From assembly GCA_030704615.1 (NCBI GenBank), contig CM060732.1, forward strand, positions 57,457,053 to 57,521,052: a DNA stretch of 64,000 nucleotides. The letters run 5' to 3'. Source of the stretch: Takakia lepidozioides (taxonomy: Eukaryota; Streptophyta; Takakiopsida; Takakiales; Takakiaceae). Positions 12,998 to 25,503 of the stretch are shown piece by piece. The translations under genes were made by a program, and so were the position numbers. Every line of letters starts with the position of its first letter. Positions within the stretch are counted from its first letter, which is position 1. Under the pieces are notes generated by a model, which worked only from the letters and a program-made list of their open reading frames with translations, was not told the DNA's origin and did not search any database.

Positions 12998-13064
12998 TCT
13001 CTTACTGGTCAATGGCCACAAGGCTATGGCAAACAACGTCTTATGAGTACAATCTCTTACTGGT
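12998..13064 (+). mobile_element. 43-bp LINE 3'-end insertion with 12-bp target-site duplication
   Basis: Bases 13010-13052 match the last 43 bases of the LINE family seen at 50-64 kb (CAATGGCCACAAGG through TTATGAGTACAA, one mismatch). They are flanked by a perfect 12-bp direct repeat, TCTCTTACTGGT, at 12998-13009 and 13053-13064. This is what a severely 5'-truncated target-primed insertion leaves. The site lies just after a (CT)n run. Confidence 0.85.
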
Positions 13065-15001
13065 TTGTGAAATGGCGGATGTCTAATACAGTTGGGAAAA
13101 TGGCAGGGAACAATTTTCCATGGGGTATGGTGGTCGGACAAACATTTACTACTGGTAAGTTCACCTCTAATCTGTCAAACTTGATGGTTGATCTGTAGGT
13201 AATAGAAGCACTGCAACTATTTCATCAGTGGGGCATATAACTGCTCTTGAAAGACCCTTCTCTGTGTAGTACCTACAGGTCTACAGTTTAAGTCAGTTGG
13301 TCTCATACTTCGGAAGTATAGGCCCCAATTGAGTGCAGGCAGTTGCATATAGTCGACTTATGTGGGTAGTCGCTCGTGATGTCCTTCTTGCATGACGGGA
13401 AGACACTGGTTGTTAGTGCATAAGCTCCGCTTTCATGTCGAAATTCTCATCTAATTTACAAGAACTTAAGCCAGCCACTTGTCTGAGAAATACATTTTGT
13501 GGTCATATGCCATCAAACAGTTCCGTGTGGGGTGGAAGACTGCCAACCCAATAGTGATCTCCCAGTGATTGTGCCTGAGGCTTAAACTCACCAGCTAAGG
13601 AAGACAGGTTTTGGTTACTGTCTCTCTTATGAGGCACTAGGGTACCAGTACTGGTGCTGGCTAGAGAACTTGCGTTCGACTAGGGGCCAAGACTGAAAAA
13701 ACCTCCGGACCAATTTGCTTCAAATTTGTCCAGATCTTGGTCCCTATGTGTATATTAAAATATTAATAGCGTTTGGACCAAAGTTGGTCTGTGTAAAGGC
13801 CTCAAAGAACTGAAGTCTTTGAACTGACGTCCACGATCATTTGGAAAATTTATACTTTATTGTTTCCATACTTGGTCCAGGTTCCAAGGATAGGTCCTCC
13901 AAACTACATCAGCTCCTTTCACTAGATCCTCGCCATAATCAATGCCACATAGACGACATATCATTCCTAAGTTTCTTGGTCTTGGTCCATAGTGTAAAGC
14001 CATATGACCGAGAAAATGGCCCTCAACCAATAGGATCATTGCATTCTGAGTTGGTCTTGGTCCTTAGTCTAAAGCAGCTAATCGTATAAAGTCATACTCT
14101 GCAGTAGGTCATCAGCCATTATCACAAGGGAAAAATTGTAGACTGATCTTCCACTACAGGTAGCCAATAAAGTTCTCCATAAAGTCATCCTGAGTTTGGG
14201 CCCCACTTTGGACCTGTAAATCGTGTTTCATCCCCAGTTTGAGTGCAAACATAAAGTCAGCCAAACACAGTACGAGTCAGCCAAACACAGGAGGAGTTTG
14301 CAAAACTGGGTACGAGTCCTGCTACTCTCCTCTCGTAGCAACTCTCCATTCTTGTCTGTCTCCTCTCTAGTTTGAGGCTGCGTTCTGGAGTTTCATCCCG
14401 TGTTTTTCCTCTTTGTATTAGTTTGATCTCCAGTCTTGTAACTCGTCCCCTATTCTTGTCCTCTATTTTGGCCAAACTGGGAAGACCACATTTTCACTCA
14501 AGAAATGAAACCTACTGTAGAATTAGAAGAGTAGCAAGGAGTAGTAGTCAGGAACCATGTCATGATGTGGAAAGAAAGCTTTGTGGGCATGGTGTGGGAC
14601 TCTTGCATTGTGGGCATAGCTATCTCCATCTCCATCTCATAACTTTTCTTGGTGAAAACTGACCGGCTGCGTTCAAAGTCACTGGGGGAATCCAATCACT
14701 CCTAAATACAGAGAAAGATATGAGATCTCTCACAGTGGCTGAGGATGGATGCCCGAAGGTCAGGCATAGTAATCACTCCAATACTCAACTTCCTGATGCA
14801 ATATTTCCCGAAAGCCTCAATCACATCTATCATGTTCCCGCCCTTCACACCAGCCTTAGGGAAATTGAAGTGGATATTTTTCTTTACATTTGCAACAAGG
14901 GGCAGAAGATATTGATACAAAGGGCATGTGCCCAATGCCCTCTACTTACAAAAGAAAAACAACAGCTTTATCTTCTCTTTGTTCACCTGCTGCTACTATA
15001 C
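13065..15001. other. Intergenic region and 3' flank of the SANT-domain gene
   Basis: No gene recognised. A 15-bp motif, GTCAGCCAAACACAG, occurs twice in tandem around 14257-14290. Variants of a CTTGGTCC phrase recur between 13860 and 14070. The last few hundred bases before 15002 are the probable 3' UTR of the minus-strand gene. Confidence 0.45.
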
Positions 15002-18000
15002 CTAACCAACTCCACCACTGGTATTGCCGGCGTCCCTGGAATCTGCAGGTCTCAAGTGCTCCTCAGCTCCCGTGGAACTTCTAGGTGAGCTGCGCGGGAA
15101 TGAAGTAAGTGTGGGTGCCACAAGCGGATGCTGGGCTTCACTTGCATGAAGCAGTCCATTACCACTGTTCCAGGCGCTGGAGCTTACACTGGCAGGGCCT
15201 GAAAGGTTCAACATGTTCTGCTGTGGAAAATGCATGCTGCTGTCCCTTAAACACTGTTGCAACACCTCTGGTCCACTCAAGTGGGATTTCGTAGCCAAGG
15301 AAGCCGCGAGCCCCAATGCTATACTTGCCTTCACAGGATCGACGACACATCCACTGGGCTCCCTTCGGAAGCCACCCGCCTCCCAGGTCTGGAGCTCCTC
15401 ATGTGACCGCTGTGGCACAACAGTGTTTGTGTGTGATGGGGTACTACGGATACTTTGCCAATCAGCAATCGCCATAAGCGCCTCCATGACTGCACGTGGC
15501 AATACTTGGTTGTTCGCCACAGCTGGAGCTACCTGAAGGTTAACATAATTGGGTTGACCCCTACTACTTCTACTCCCCGACAAACTGCCTCGGTCACCCC
15601 CACAATTCACAGTCCCCTGCGACAGATCACCTCTCCTTTCACAATCAACCATGCTCATGTCACCAGTGCCTAGTAGAGAGAGACTTCCTCCCACACATTG
15701 ATCCACCACCAGCCCCTCTTTCCGGTGAAGCTCTTGAACACCTCGCAGCTGCTCTGGTTGCTGTAGCTTATGGGGTGGTGCAATCATTGCTTGTTCCCCC
15801 TCCGACACCTGGACCTCTCGAGCCAGCTGCTTTGTCATGCGAGCCACTGCCTCCTGCACGCTGTGAACCTCAGGTTCCCCATCTGCAGGTTTCGCCAGTC
15901 CAGCTCCCTGTAGACCAGTCACCATATTCCACAAACCCATATTCCCCAAGTTCCCAGCCTGAGTAGGCCAACCAACCTGCCGGCCATCAGGCATCTTGAA
16001 AGGAACCTGCAGCCTTCCAAAGGCAGATGAAACAACGACAGGATCCTTTCCATATGCTTTCTGCATCGAGTCGGTACTAGATGCCAAGCTGGCTGTGGGC
16101 CCTGCCAAGGTTGGGTAAACTGGTTGCTGCAGAGTAGCACGATCATTGGATGTGCCTGAAAAGCGCGCAACAGTTGGTGCAAGCACATTTGATGGCGGTT
16201 GAGAGAGCAGAGACTGACCAAACAACTTCACATCACCAGGATGCATCTGCTGGGCATCAACAGACAACGATGAGGTCAGTCTTTGCGATGTTCCCTGCTG
16301 CTCAGATGTACCCTGTGGAACAGCACTCTGCTGCAGCTCATCAGGTGACAACTGCTGGAGCTTGGCTCCAATACTGCTACCACTACTGCTGCTGCTCCTC
16401 AGTTCCACCATCTCTGCCTGGTTTAAGAGTTCTCCCTTGCTAATAGGTGTGGAAGTGTGACTGGTGGCCCTGAGCACGGTCGGTGACTGTCCGTGCTGCT
16501 GCTGTTGTTGCTCATAATGGTGAAGCAAAGGTCCTGCTACTCTTTGTTGTTGCTGCTGGAGAGAGACCGTTGAATGCGCATTTGAAAGCTGCTGTGATTG
16601 TGGCTGAGTTACAGCTCCGTGAAGTGACTTAGCCTTCACAATATCCTGTGGCTGAAGGAAAAGTGGATGTTGTGATTGCTGGTGATGATGCATATGCGCA
16701 TGGACCTGGGCAGCTGCAACCTGAGCCTGCTCCTGCTGTTGTTGTTGATGAAGCTGTTGCACAACTTGCTGCAGCTGTTTCAAAATCATGTTACTACCAT
16801 GTTACTTCAAGGTCCTAGATAAATTAGTCAAGTACAGTGAGCAATGAAAAGAACTTTGCGGTTAGATTGGGTACTTGCTTGCCACACCCAACATGTGAAC
16901 TCTTTCATATGCTCAGGAGAGGTCACAACCTCCTTTTTGATCTGCAGTTAGTAATATCAAAGCCTCTTTAGTTCCAGCCCACTACTTATTACACTATTTA
17001 TCTCAAGCCACATAACTCGGTAGACAATGGATAGACACCCTGACCACCACCGCAAGCACCTTCAACATGACACCAATTAAATGGTGATGTAAATAGTTAA
17101 GTGAAAGCTGCCATCTGAATGGTTGGAGATGGTAAGGTTCATGTTGCTGACTCACAACTTGCTGGGGGGGATTGCCAACTGGGTGCAGCTGGTTGGCCAC
17201 CGGCTGCAGAGCATTGCCCTCTTGCTGACTGGAAAATTGTTGTGGCTGCACATGCGGATGGTGAGTAACCTGTTGATTTAACAGGAGTTGCTGCTGCTGG
17301 CGCTGAACAGCTTGGTGTTGATGCTGAAGAACTGCAACCTGCTCCCAATGTAAGTTATTGTTAGCCCAGTGTATGTTGTATACTCACACAGCAAAACTCT
17401 GCTCTTTAAGCCATGTGGCTATAGCACCCAGCTTGGCATACACAGCAGTGTGGGACCTGACTCTATATATACAGCTGGCTCTGGGTCTATGCAGTGTCTT
17501 TCTGATGCTTGTGAGGATGGCACCTGGTTCTAATGGATACCCTCTGCATAGCAAATAGAAACATCACCACCATGCCCATAGGATCCATTTTTCTCAGCTG
17601 CATTGCATGTGGGTGTGTGACACAGAAGAAGCACAGGGACTTTGCTTCGCATCACAATTTGGGAGGGTTGAGAAGACTTTATGGTGGATATCACACAAAA
17701 CTCTGCCAACGATCAGCAATATGGTACCTGATGCTGGAGAGGGGGTCCGACAACCTGGGCGGTCTGTTGTTGCTGCTGCTGAATTGCTGCTTGCTGTTGC
17801 ATGAAGTTCACCACTTGGGTTTGGAGCTGCTGCTGGTTCTGAGCCACCACCTGAGCAGAAGGGTACACATTTCAGCACTACACTCCACTCACATACTTTT
17901 GCAAATCCAGCTCCAAACCACAATTTTCATGGACACATCTAACCAAACCAGGTAAAATGGCATGCAAGCAAAGCTCACATGGAAACCACACACATTATTG

Positions 18001-21000
18001 AGAACAATAGTCAATCTGGGGAAGGCAAAGCTGCAAAACCAAGACCAAGACCTGAAGACGGCAGCCTTACCACCGTACAGCTAAACAGTATGTACCCTAG
18101 TATATACCCTGGGTTCCCAGCAAATCTATAAAAATATCAAAGACTTAGAACAGAGACCAACTTGAGGAATATGGATTGAGAGTTGGCATTTCCTTGCAAC
18201 TGAAGAACGGATGCCACACTTAAGGCTCAGTAGCTATACCTCTAAGAAAACCCGGAAGGTATTGCAGGCTCTTATGTTAAGGGAAAATATACATGCTAGC
18301 AGAGAACACACATGCAAGGAAATAAAACTCAGAATAAAAGACCCTAACTCCAATAAAAACGCCTTTAATCTTTTGCGTAGGTATTAGGAGCTTACATCAG
18401 TTCACTGACAAATATGTAAAACCTCAGGGATCATGGAAAGACCTTCTAAAGTGATTGAACATAGACCATTTTCCATGAAATCCAGGGGTGCGCAAACTGA
18501 CTTCCTATTGAAGAAACAGAAATAAATCCCACACCTGTGCAGTCTGCTGCTGCTGTTGCAACTGGTGCACTGCTTGTTGGTGAAGAGCAGGCTGGCAGGC
18601 TTGCTGGTTTGAGGGAGGCAAGGGCTGCGGCCGGGGACTTCCAGACTGTGTCAGTTTTTGCAATACAGATACGGCAGGCTGCTGCTGCAAGCCCAAATGG
18701 GGAGCCCGCTGAAGTCCCTGGGAGGGGAACACTGGCGTTGCCCCATGGTGGAACAATGGAAAGAGGCCAGGAGCGGTAGCTTGTGTAAATCCATTTGCAG
18801 AACACATTTGACGGATGAATTTTTGTATACCGTTGATACTCGCTGGGTCTTGATCAAGAGACTGACCTCGCTGACCAAACCAAGTAAGTGCAAGGCTGTC
18901 AGCCCCCACCACTGCAGTGGCCACGCCCATAGTTGCTCCCATAAGTGGTGGAGCAACCATGCCTGAGTTGACCTTCTGAGGACCAACGTCCACCTCTGCA
19001 GAAGATATCGAGCCACCCTTCACATAATTCATCGAAACCCCGGAGCCTGCATTGTTGCTACTGGTGTCACAATCATCAGCCTTTCGCTTGCGGCTTCCAC
19101 CCCCCCTTCCCCCAGTATTCCCCGTTCCATCTAGGGGTGCAAACCCCAGCTTTGCCTTCGAGTTCTGGAAATATGTCTTGATCTGTGTTAGTGACTTTGC
19201 TGGCAAGCTTTCATGCAGCAATGTCCAGTCCTTACCATATTTCCTTATAATCTCTGCAAACTTCTCCTTCTCTTCTTGTGTCCACGAGGTTGGTTCTCGC
19301 CTGGGCTTAACCTCCCCTCCAGGCCCCACTCTCCCAGCCTTCTCCCTGGGCTGCTGTGCACTGTGGACCACTGCTGTTGTTGAGATCAAGGCAGCTGCCG
19401 AATGCACTACACTTGGAGGCACTGGAGGCAAGTAGCCTGCCTCTATAGTTGCAGAAATAGCTGCAAGCTCAGGCTTAACAATAGCTTTACATGTTGCTTT
19501 CAGCTCCTCCTGATCTTGAACCATCCCAGAAATTTTGACTAATGCAGCTGCTGCCTCATCCACTACCCTCTCTCTTTCAACCTCAGGGGGAGCCAAGGTA
19601 GTTTCATCACCCTTGGCCACTTCACTGTTTATTTCCTTTCTGAGCATCCCAGTAGTTGAATCATCTGCAGCAACTGCTGTGGCTGCAACATCACAATGGT
19701 CACCCTCCTTGTCCTCCAATTGTCGTACTTGCTCAGGGCGGCAGCACCCTGACATAATGACTGTGCTGCTTAACGCTTCTATCTTCACTTTATCCACCAC
19801 TACTGCCGCAGCAACCACACCATCTAATACCAGATTTGCTGCCAATCTATCTGACCGATTTTCGCGGCTCTCTTGCATACTGTCAACAGTAACTATATCA
19901 TCTGATCCAACCATTACGGCCCCATCTAATCCCTCAACTATCTTGGCTTCATCTACAGCAACCGTGCCAGTAACCCCTTCCTCAGGTTTTTCAGTCACAA
20001 ACTTATCCCTTTCACCTTCACTGGCACAACCTATGTCCCTTCCGCTGCTAACAAAATCCTTCATATTCTCATCAACTGTGGCCTTGGCCTGCCCCATCAG
20101 GCCCCCTGCAGGCTTGGAATCCTGGGGGTTGAAGGCAGCTTCTGCATTGGCAGAAGCTGCTTGAAGCTGCTCCACCAGCCAGTCAAGCCCCAGGCGTTTG
20201 CGAGCCTTGCTGAAGAAACATTTACATTGAACTTGGCTTTTAGAAGTAACATGCAGAGCAATGCTTTGAAAATCTTTGCCAAACATAGCTATCGCCTCGG
20301 TGAAAAGTTGTCGCTCATCATCAGTCCACCGAGAATCCATCTGGAGAATGTAAACAATGTCTTTCAATATCTGCTCTCCCACTTAGATACCAATGCATTT
20401 CAAGGTCAAACAACCTGGCATAGCTCATTGCAAGTCATAACAATTATGACTGGCAGGTGTTCATTCATGACTTATATCTCCTTAGTTAGAATGTATGACA
20501 AGCAGTTCAAGCACCCAAGATTGTTGAAACTCCATGAAAATAAACAAGCTTGAAACTTCTTTACCCACCTCTTCTCCAGCTGGCTTGGAAGGCTCCCGCC
20601 GCACATGAATGCTCCGAGCACCCTTGGATCCAACCGGGTGCTGATCCAGGTGGCAACTTCTGACCGTTGAAGGCCCAGCAACTGAGGCATTCTTCAACGG
20701 GTTTCGCTCCCGACAGCTCTTCACTGAAGTAGGTGTAGCAGAGCTAAAACCACATGGGGTGGTCCCCAAGGAAGAGACAGCTGCTGCAGCAGCTACCAAA
20801 GATGGTATGGAAAGAGGGTTGCTTGCAGAAGCCTTGTTTGCACTGACAGATCTGCTGATCTCAAGACAAGAGGGAAGATTTGTCAAATCAAGAGTGGGTA
20901 TGTTCGCCCTAAAACGATCAACCACCTTGTGATGACTACTACTTCTAACGGCTTTTGCACCCACAGATGCAGCAGATGCAGCCGCAGCTACCATACTCAA

Positions 21001-24000
21001 GGCATCCACACGGGCAGCATTAGCTTCGCGATGCCGGCTGCTTGCTTGGGTATTTGTTGCAAGGTATGAAGCACTTGACCGTGAATAGTCCCGCCGTTTC
21101 TTCAACTGCTGCCTGCGGCGAATCTTTTCGAAGTCCTCAGATTTCTGATTCCGGTAGTAATATTCCACGCAATCAGCTGTAGTCTTGTGGTCCAAGTGCA
21201 AAGCAATTTTATTGAAGTTCTTGCTGTACAATCCAAACTTCTCCAAAAATATTTTCTTTTCCTCTGTTGTCCATGGATTAATAGTTTTGCGCTCACGCTC
21301 CACCATGATAGGGTCCTCAACAAGTGCATTCCTATTTACAAATCTTCGAAAAGATCGCTCCTTCTCATCCAGGATCATGGCTGGCATTTTCTGGACAGAC
21401 CTTAAGTGCTCCACACGTGGCTCAGCCATTACTTTCTTCATTGCCTGGACCTCCTCAGATGCTGCATCTAGCCTACCTGAGCCTGTCACAAAATACAAAA
21501 ACGGATTCTTGGTTGAGAAGTATGTGGACAAAGAGGGGCTTTCACTAGACTCTTCAAGTCAAGACACAGGACCTCCATCAGAAAGCATGTCTCATATGCC
21601 GAACGAGTAGAAATAAACAGACATGATCAGCTGCTAAGAAAGTTAACTCTAGAGTGAATAGCACCAATAGATACCTTCCAAGAACCAGCTACCCTAGCAG
21701 CTAGTGAACTATGTAACATTTGTGGCAAAAGTGGGCGTGTCATTGGTCCCGTCCAACTCAGGGTTTCAATCATCTCCAGCAGACCATGAGAAGACCAACC
21801 AGCCCCTCAGAGGAAAAGAGGTACATAGACTGCTCATGCTATCAAAAGGGAAAAACCTCAAGCTATCGACAATTTTGAGACACCTGACTGGATGGGCCGC
21901 AATCGCAGTGACGCACACTGGCTAGGTGGAATAACACCATTCCGGCAAACAGCCTTGTTTCGGTCCCTTCGCTGACAAATCCCGCAATGCTCCTGCCTCC
22001 ATACATCTTTCAGTGCTCGCAACCTCATGGTCAACACTTGCTCCTTGAACCTCAGACGATGGTGCTGCTCAGCGACCTTCTCCAGCATTCGGTCATAATT
22101 CTTTTGATGGCTTTCCACATTATGCTGCCAGACAGGTGCTTCCACAGGGGAGTAATACAACGGCCCTGTACCTAGCATAAGCTCCTCAGGAAGGAGGTGC
22201 AAGAATGGGTCAGCGGCATGCCTTGCTTGATTCTCTAGTACCAAACTGTTGGCGAAACTCCTAGGACCTCGTACCACCTGAGCCCCCATCTCACTTTTCA
22301 GTGGACAGCTCTCCAGCTGTGCCATTGGCCCATCAATCAACTCTACACCAGGACCAGGGATAGGGAGCAGGTGACTCTGCTCGCACTCCCATCCCCACTC
22401 TATGGATAGCCCCCTTGATGTAGCCTTCTGTTCAGCCATATTTTCTTTCAGCTCTCTTTCCTGCAGAACAGGCACAAGCTCTCTTCCCCCAACATTGACA
22501 ACATCAAGTAAAACCTGTGTTTGTCCTCTAGTCACCATATCAAGCTCTGCCTCAACAGATCCTTCATTTCCTTGCAGGACTCTGCTATTTGATAGGCGCT
22601 CTGTCAGCGGAGAGGAGGCTGCAGCTGGGGGCTCTGCAGGCAACAACCGAGGCTCTCCACCCTCACCTGCAATACAAGACAGTGCTGGAGCTGATGGATC
22701 TTCACCTGTTACAAATTTGGAAAGCCCATCTGCAACCTCCCTGCTGCTCTCAAGTTCCAACTTTGCTATCTCCTTCTCAACCTGGTCAATCTCAAATTCC
22801 ACCTTCTCAACCCTCTGCAAAATAGTCTCCTTCGTCCAACTGACAGGGTACCCTTCCCACAAGACATCAGGTGCTGTGATAATCACGTCCTTGGTGGTGT
22901 GCAGTTCAGAAGTACACTCTGTTCCTAATGAGTCTGTTCTGTCTGCTTCCTTCCCTGGAGCTGCAACTTCAGTTGTCTGGAGCAGAACAGCTGGCTGAGT
23001 AATCAGAAGGAGGGCACAATCAGCAGGTTTGAATGTCCCCTTCTCAACTGGTGAGCAGCCCCGTGCTGTTCCATCCAGTTCATCCTGACCTACTCCATGA
23101 ATTAACTGAACAGTTGTATCCTGCTCCAAAGATCGGCAGTCAACAGTTGATAGACCTACACACCCCAGAAGTATAACATCAGTAAAGACAAATAGCCAAG
23201 CAGTACGCTTGGGGATTAGAATTACATGAATGAAACTACGCTATTAAGCAATGGATGTACAAAACCTGTTGCTCTTCTACAATAGTTTCCCAAAAAATTA
23301 TATTCCCCAAAGACTGCTTACTCATGTCTCCAGGTCAAAAATAGGGAGAAGAGAGGCTACAAAAACCAGATGTACATCAAAACAGAGCTGCAAGGGCTCT
23401 GCAGTGACAAGGAAAATGCAGATTGAAATTTCTTCTCACCCAAAGTTTTAAGAAGCCAAAACAGACAGAGGCAGCTCTCACAATGTGTAAGTCTTTCCTC
23501 TCTGGATTCTAAGCGAGAGTCAAAGAAAAGACTCAACATACCAACTTATTTCTCAAAAGGGGCTGCCCAGGGTAAAATATGAACCCAAACATTTGCAAAA
23601 TCCCTTGTAACCATGCTTCATTTAGTTTCTGAGAATTTCCCCATAATAAATATATTTTGGTGCAGTTCTTGCAAACATACAAAATTATAGATTTAGTAAG
23701 CTTTATAGATCTAAAATGTGCACTATATGGAACCTGACCACAAACTCCACACAAAACTAAAACCTCGCCTTATGGTCAGAAAAAAAAAACACTTACTGTC
23801 AATTGGCTGGTTTGAAGGTGAGATTGGGGCAGCAACACTTGTCTGAGCAGGAGAGCAAGGAGAGCACGGAACAGAAGGTAACACTATCTCCTCAACAGTA
23901 GTTGGCATGGTATCAACCCCACTGTGAGGCCCAGAGGCCACACCACCTCCAGAAACCCCACTTCCAGGGACCTCATCAACATCCCCAACTTTCTTCTTCT

Positions 24001-25503
24001 CGTACTTTGCAAGCCCTTGGCCCCACCCCAGACGTGGACGCTTTGGTGGGGAAGGGTGGTTGCCATCGTCACGGCCTGGATCTAGGGTAGCTGAAGGTGG
24101 GGTCGAATGAGGTGAATGCTGTGGGGAGGCAGATGTATCCAGCCCATGGCCTCTGGCCCCAGGTTCCTTGGACCTCCCATTACCAGCAGCAAATGACGAG
24201 CCCCATGAGCTTGCAGATCCGGTCCATTCGCGAACTCGCCAGACATGAGCTGTATCTTTGCTGCCACTCAGCGAGTCTCCCAAAAAGCTGTCCCGACTAG
24301 TACTGCCATACCTATCGAGCCTGCCTCCCTCTAGCTCATTGTCACCGAAAGTCCAATCCCTTGCAGCATCAAACTGTGAGGATGTCCCCACCCTCCTGCT
24401 GTACAAATCAGCGTTGCTACGTAGTCTGTCTCGATGGTCTCTCTCTGATCTTTGGGACAACTCCCAATTGACACTGCTGCTCACTCCTTTTGATCTGTCT
24501 CGATCCCACAGCAAATTATCCAAGTCCAAATTCACCTGTGACTGATAGGGCCGCACCACCTGGTCTGTGGCAGCAGAGCTGCCCACATCCCTTCCATCCC
24601 CTGAAGAGAGGTATGGTTCCCGACTATGCGGTTCTTCCAAATCTTTTGGCCGACAGTCATTACCAAAACCTCCATTGAAACCTGGACTCACTGCAGTTCC
24701 CGCATATGCCTGTTCCCGCTCAAATTTCCGGGGCAGGCTATTCTCCAATGCTGCACCAAAATTGGGTGCAGGTTCTACTGCCCGGCTTGCTGCAGCAATG
24801 TAGCGCCCATTCTCAGTAAAGAAGCTGATATGCCGACCTACAATACAGATGAAACATAAAAACTGCAAGCATAAGGTCATGAAACTACTGCTCTAACGCT
24901 CCTACAATGACAGGTGCAGAAATTTGCTTGATCCTTCCAAAAAAAGAAGAAGCTCCTAGTTTGTTCCTTGTATATATGGCCAACCTCCCGGTTATAAGGA
25001 CTTCAGACAGCCAAACCAAGAGTCAAAACCCTCAGCCCATCTGATAAGGGAAATGAAACAGACTCGGGCAATTTGAAAGATGATGCAGAAACAAAAGAAA
25101 ACCTCTATCTATAAGGGCAGGCTTGCATACTCCCCTCCAAGAGTAAGAGACATACAAAAACCTTGCAGCAGATGAAAAAAAGGGCGTCTGGAAGTACACA
25201 ACCTACAGAACAACAAGAGCGCTTACCTTGGGCTCTTCGCTTGGTTGGAGGGGCTAAGGAATTGCCATTTACACATGCTCCTCCGATGCCTCTTTGAAAA
25301 GGTGTGATAGTAGAAGTCCGTTCTCCATTCCAGTCCCTCTTTCCTGTCACAACCCTGTCCCTGTCTACTCTGTCTAGTCTCACATCCCTGTTATATGGCT
25401 CCCTCTGCCAGGTTGGAGCATGGTCGGTAGGCATGGAAGTGGTCGTATCGCGGGCATTTGGTGGGGCTAACACTCGTGCGTCGCCTCCACTCGGACTATA
25501 CAT
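15002..25503 (-). CDS. PWR: Large SANT/Myb-domain corepressor-like protein (POWERDRESS-like), Gln-rich
   Basis: Nuclear protein of the NCoR/SMRT-like SANT family; the Arabidopsis member POWERDRESS works with histone deacetylase HDA9. Exons on the minus strand: 25503-25227, 24837-23797, 23155-21884, 21482-20569, 20340-18535, 17850-17728, 17338-17156, 16774-15002. All junctions are GT-AG with consistent phase; total 7389 nt, 2462 residues. The N-terminus is Arg/Asp/Ser-rich. Coiled-coil segments (ILQRVEKVEFEIDQVEKEI and a second ending LRALKDVWRQEH) precede SANT1 (NPWTTEEKKIFLEKFGLY, residues ~930-980, with the family-typical HKTTADCVEYYYRNQK). SANT2 opens exon 5 (RWTDDERQLF, ~1170-1220) and SANT3 follows (SWTQEEKEKFAEIIRKYGKD, ~1520-1570). 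The last third is dominated by Gln-rich and Gln/His-rich runs. A GTG 15 nt upstream is in frame, but the ATG at 25503 is the natural start. The gene looks intact. Confidence 0.9.

Noticed and set aside
17594-23000. Long plus-strand open frames (for example 19535-20164 and 22402-22998)
   Set aside because: They are antisense to well-supported exons of the SANT-domain gene and have only the low-complexity Ser/Thr/Ala composition that its codons impose.
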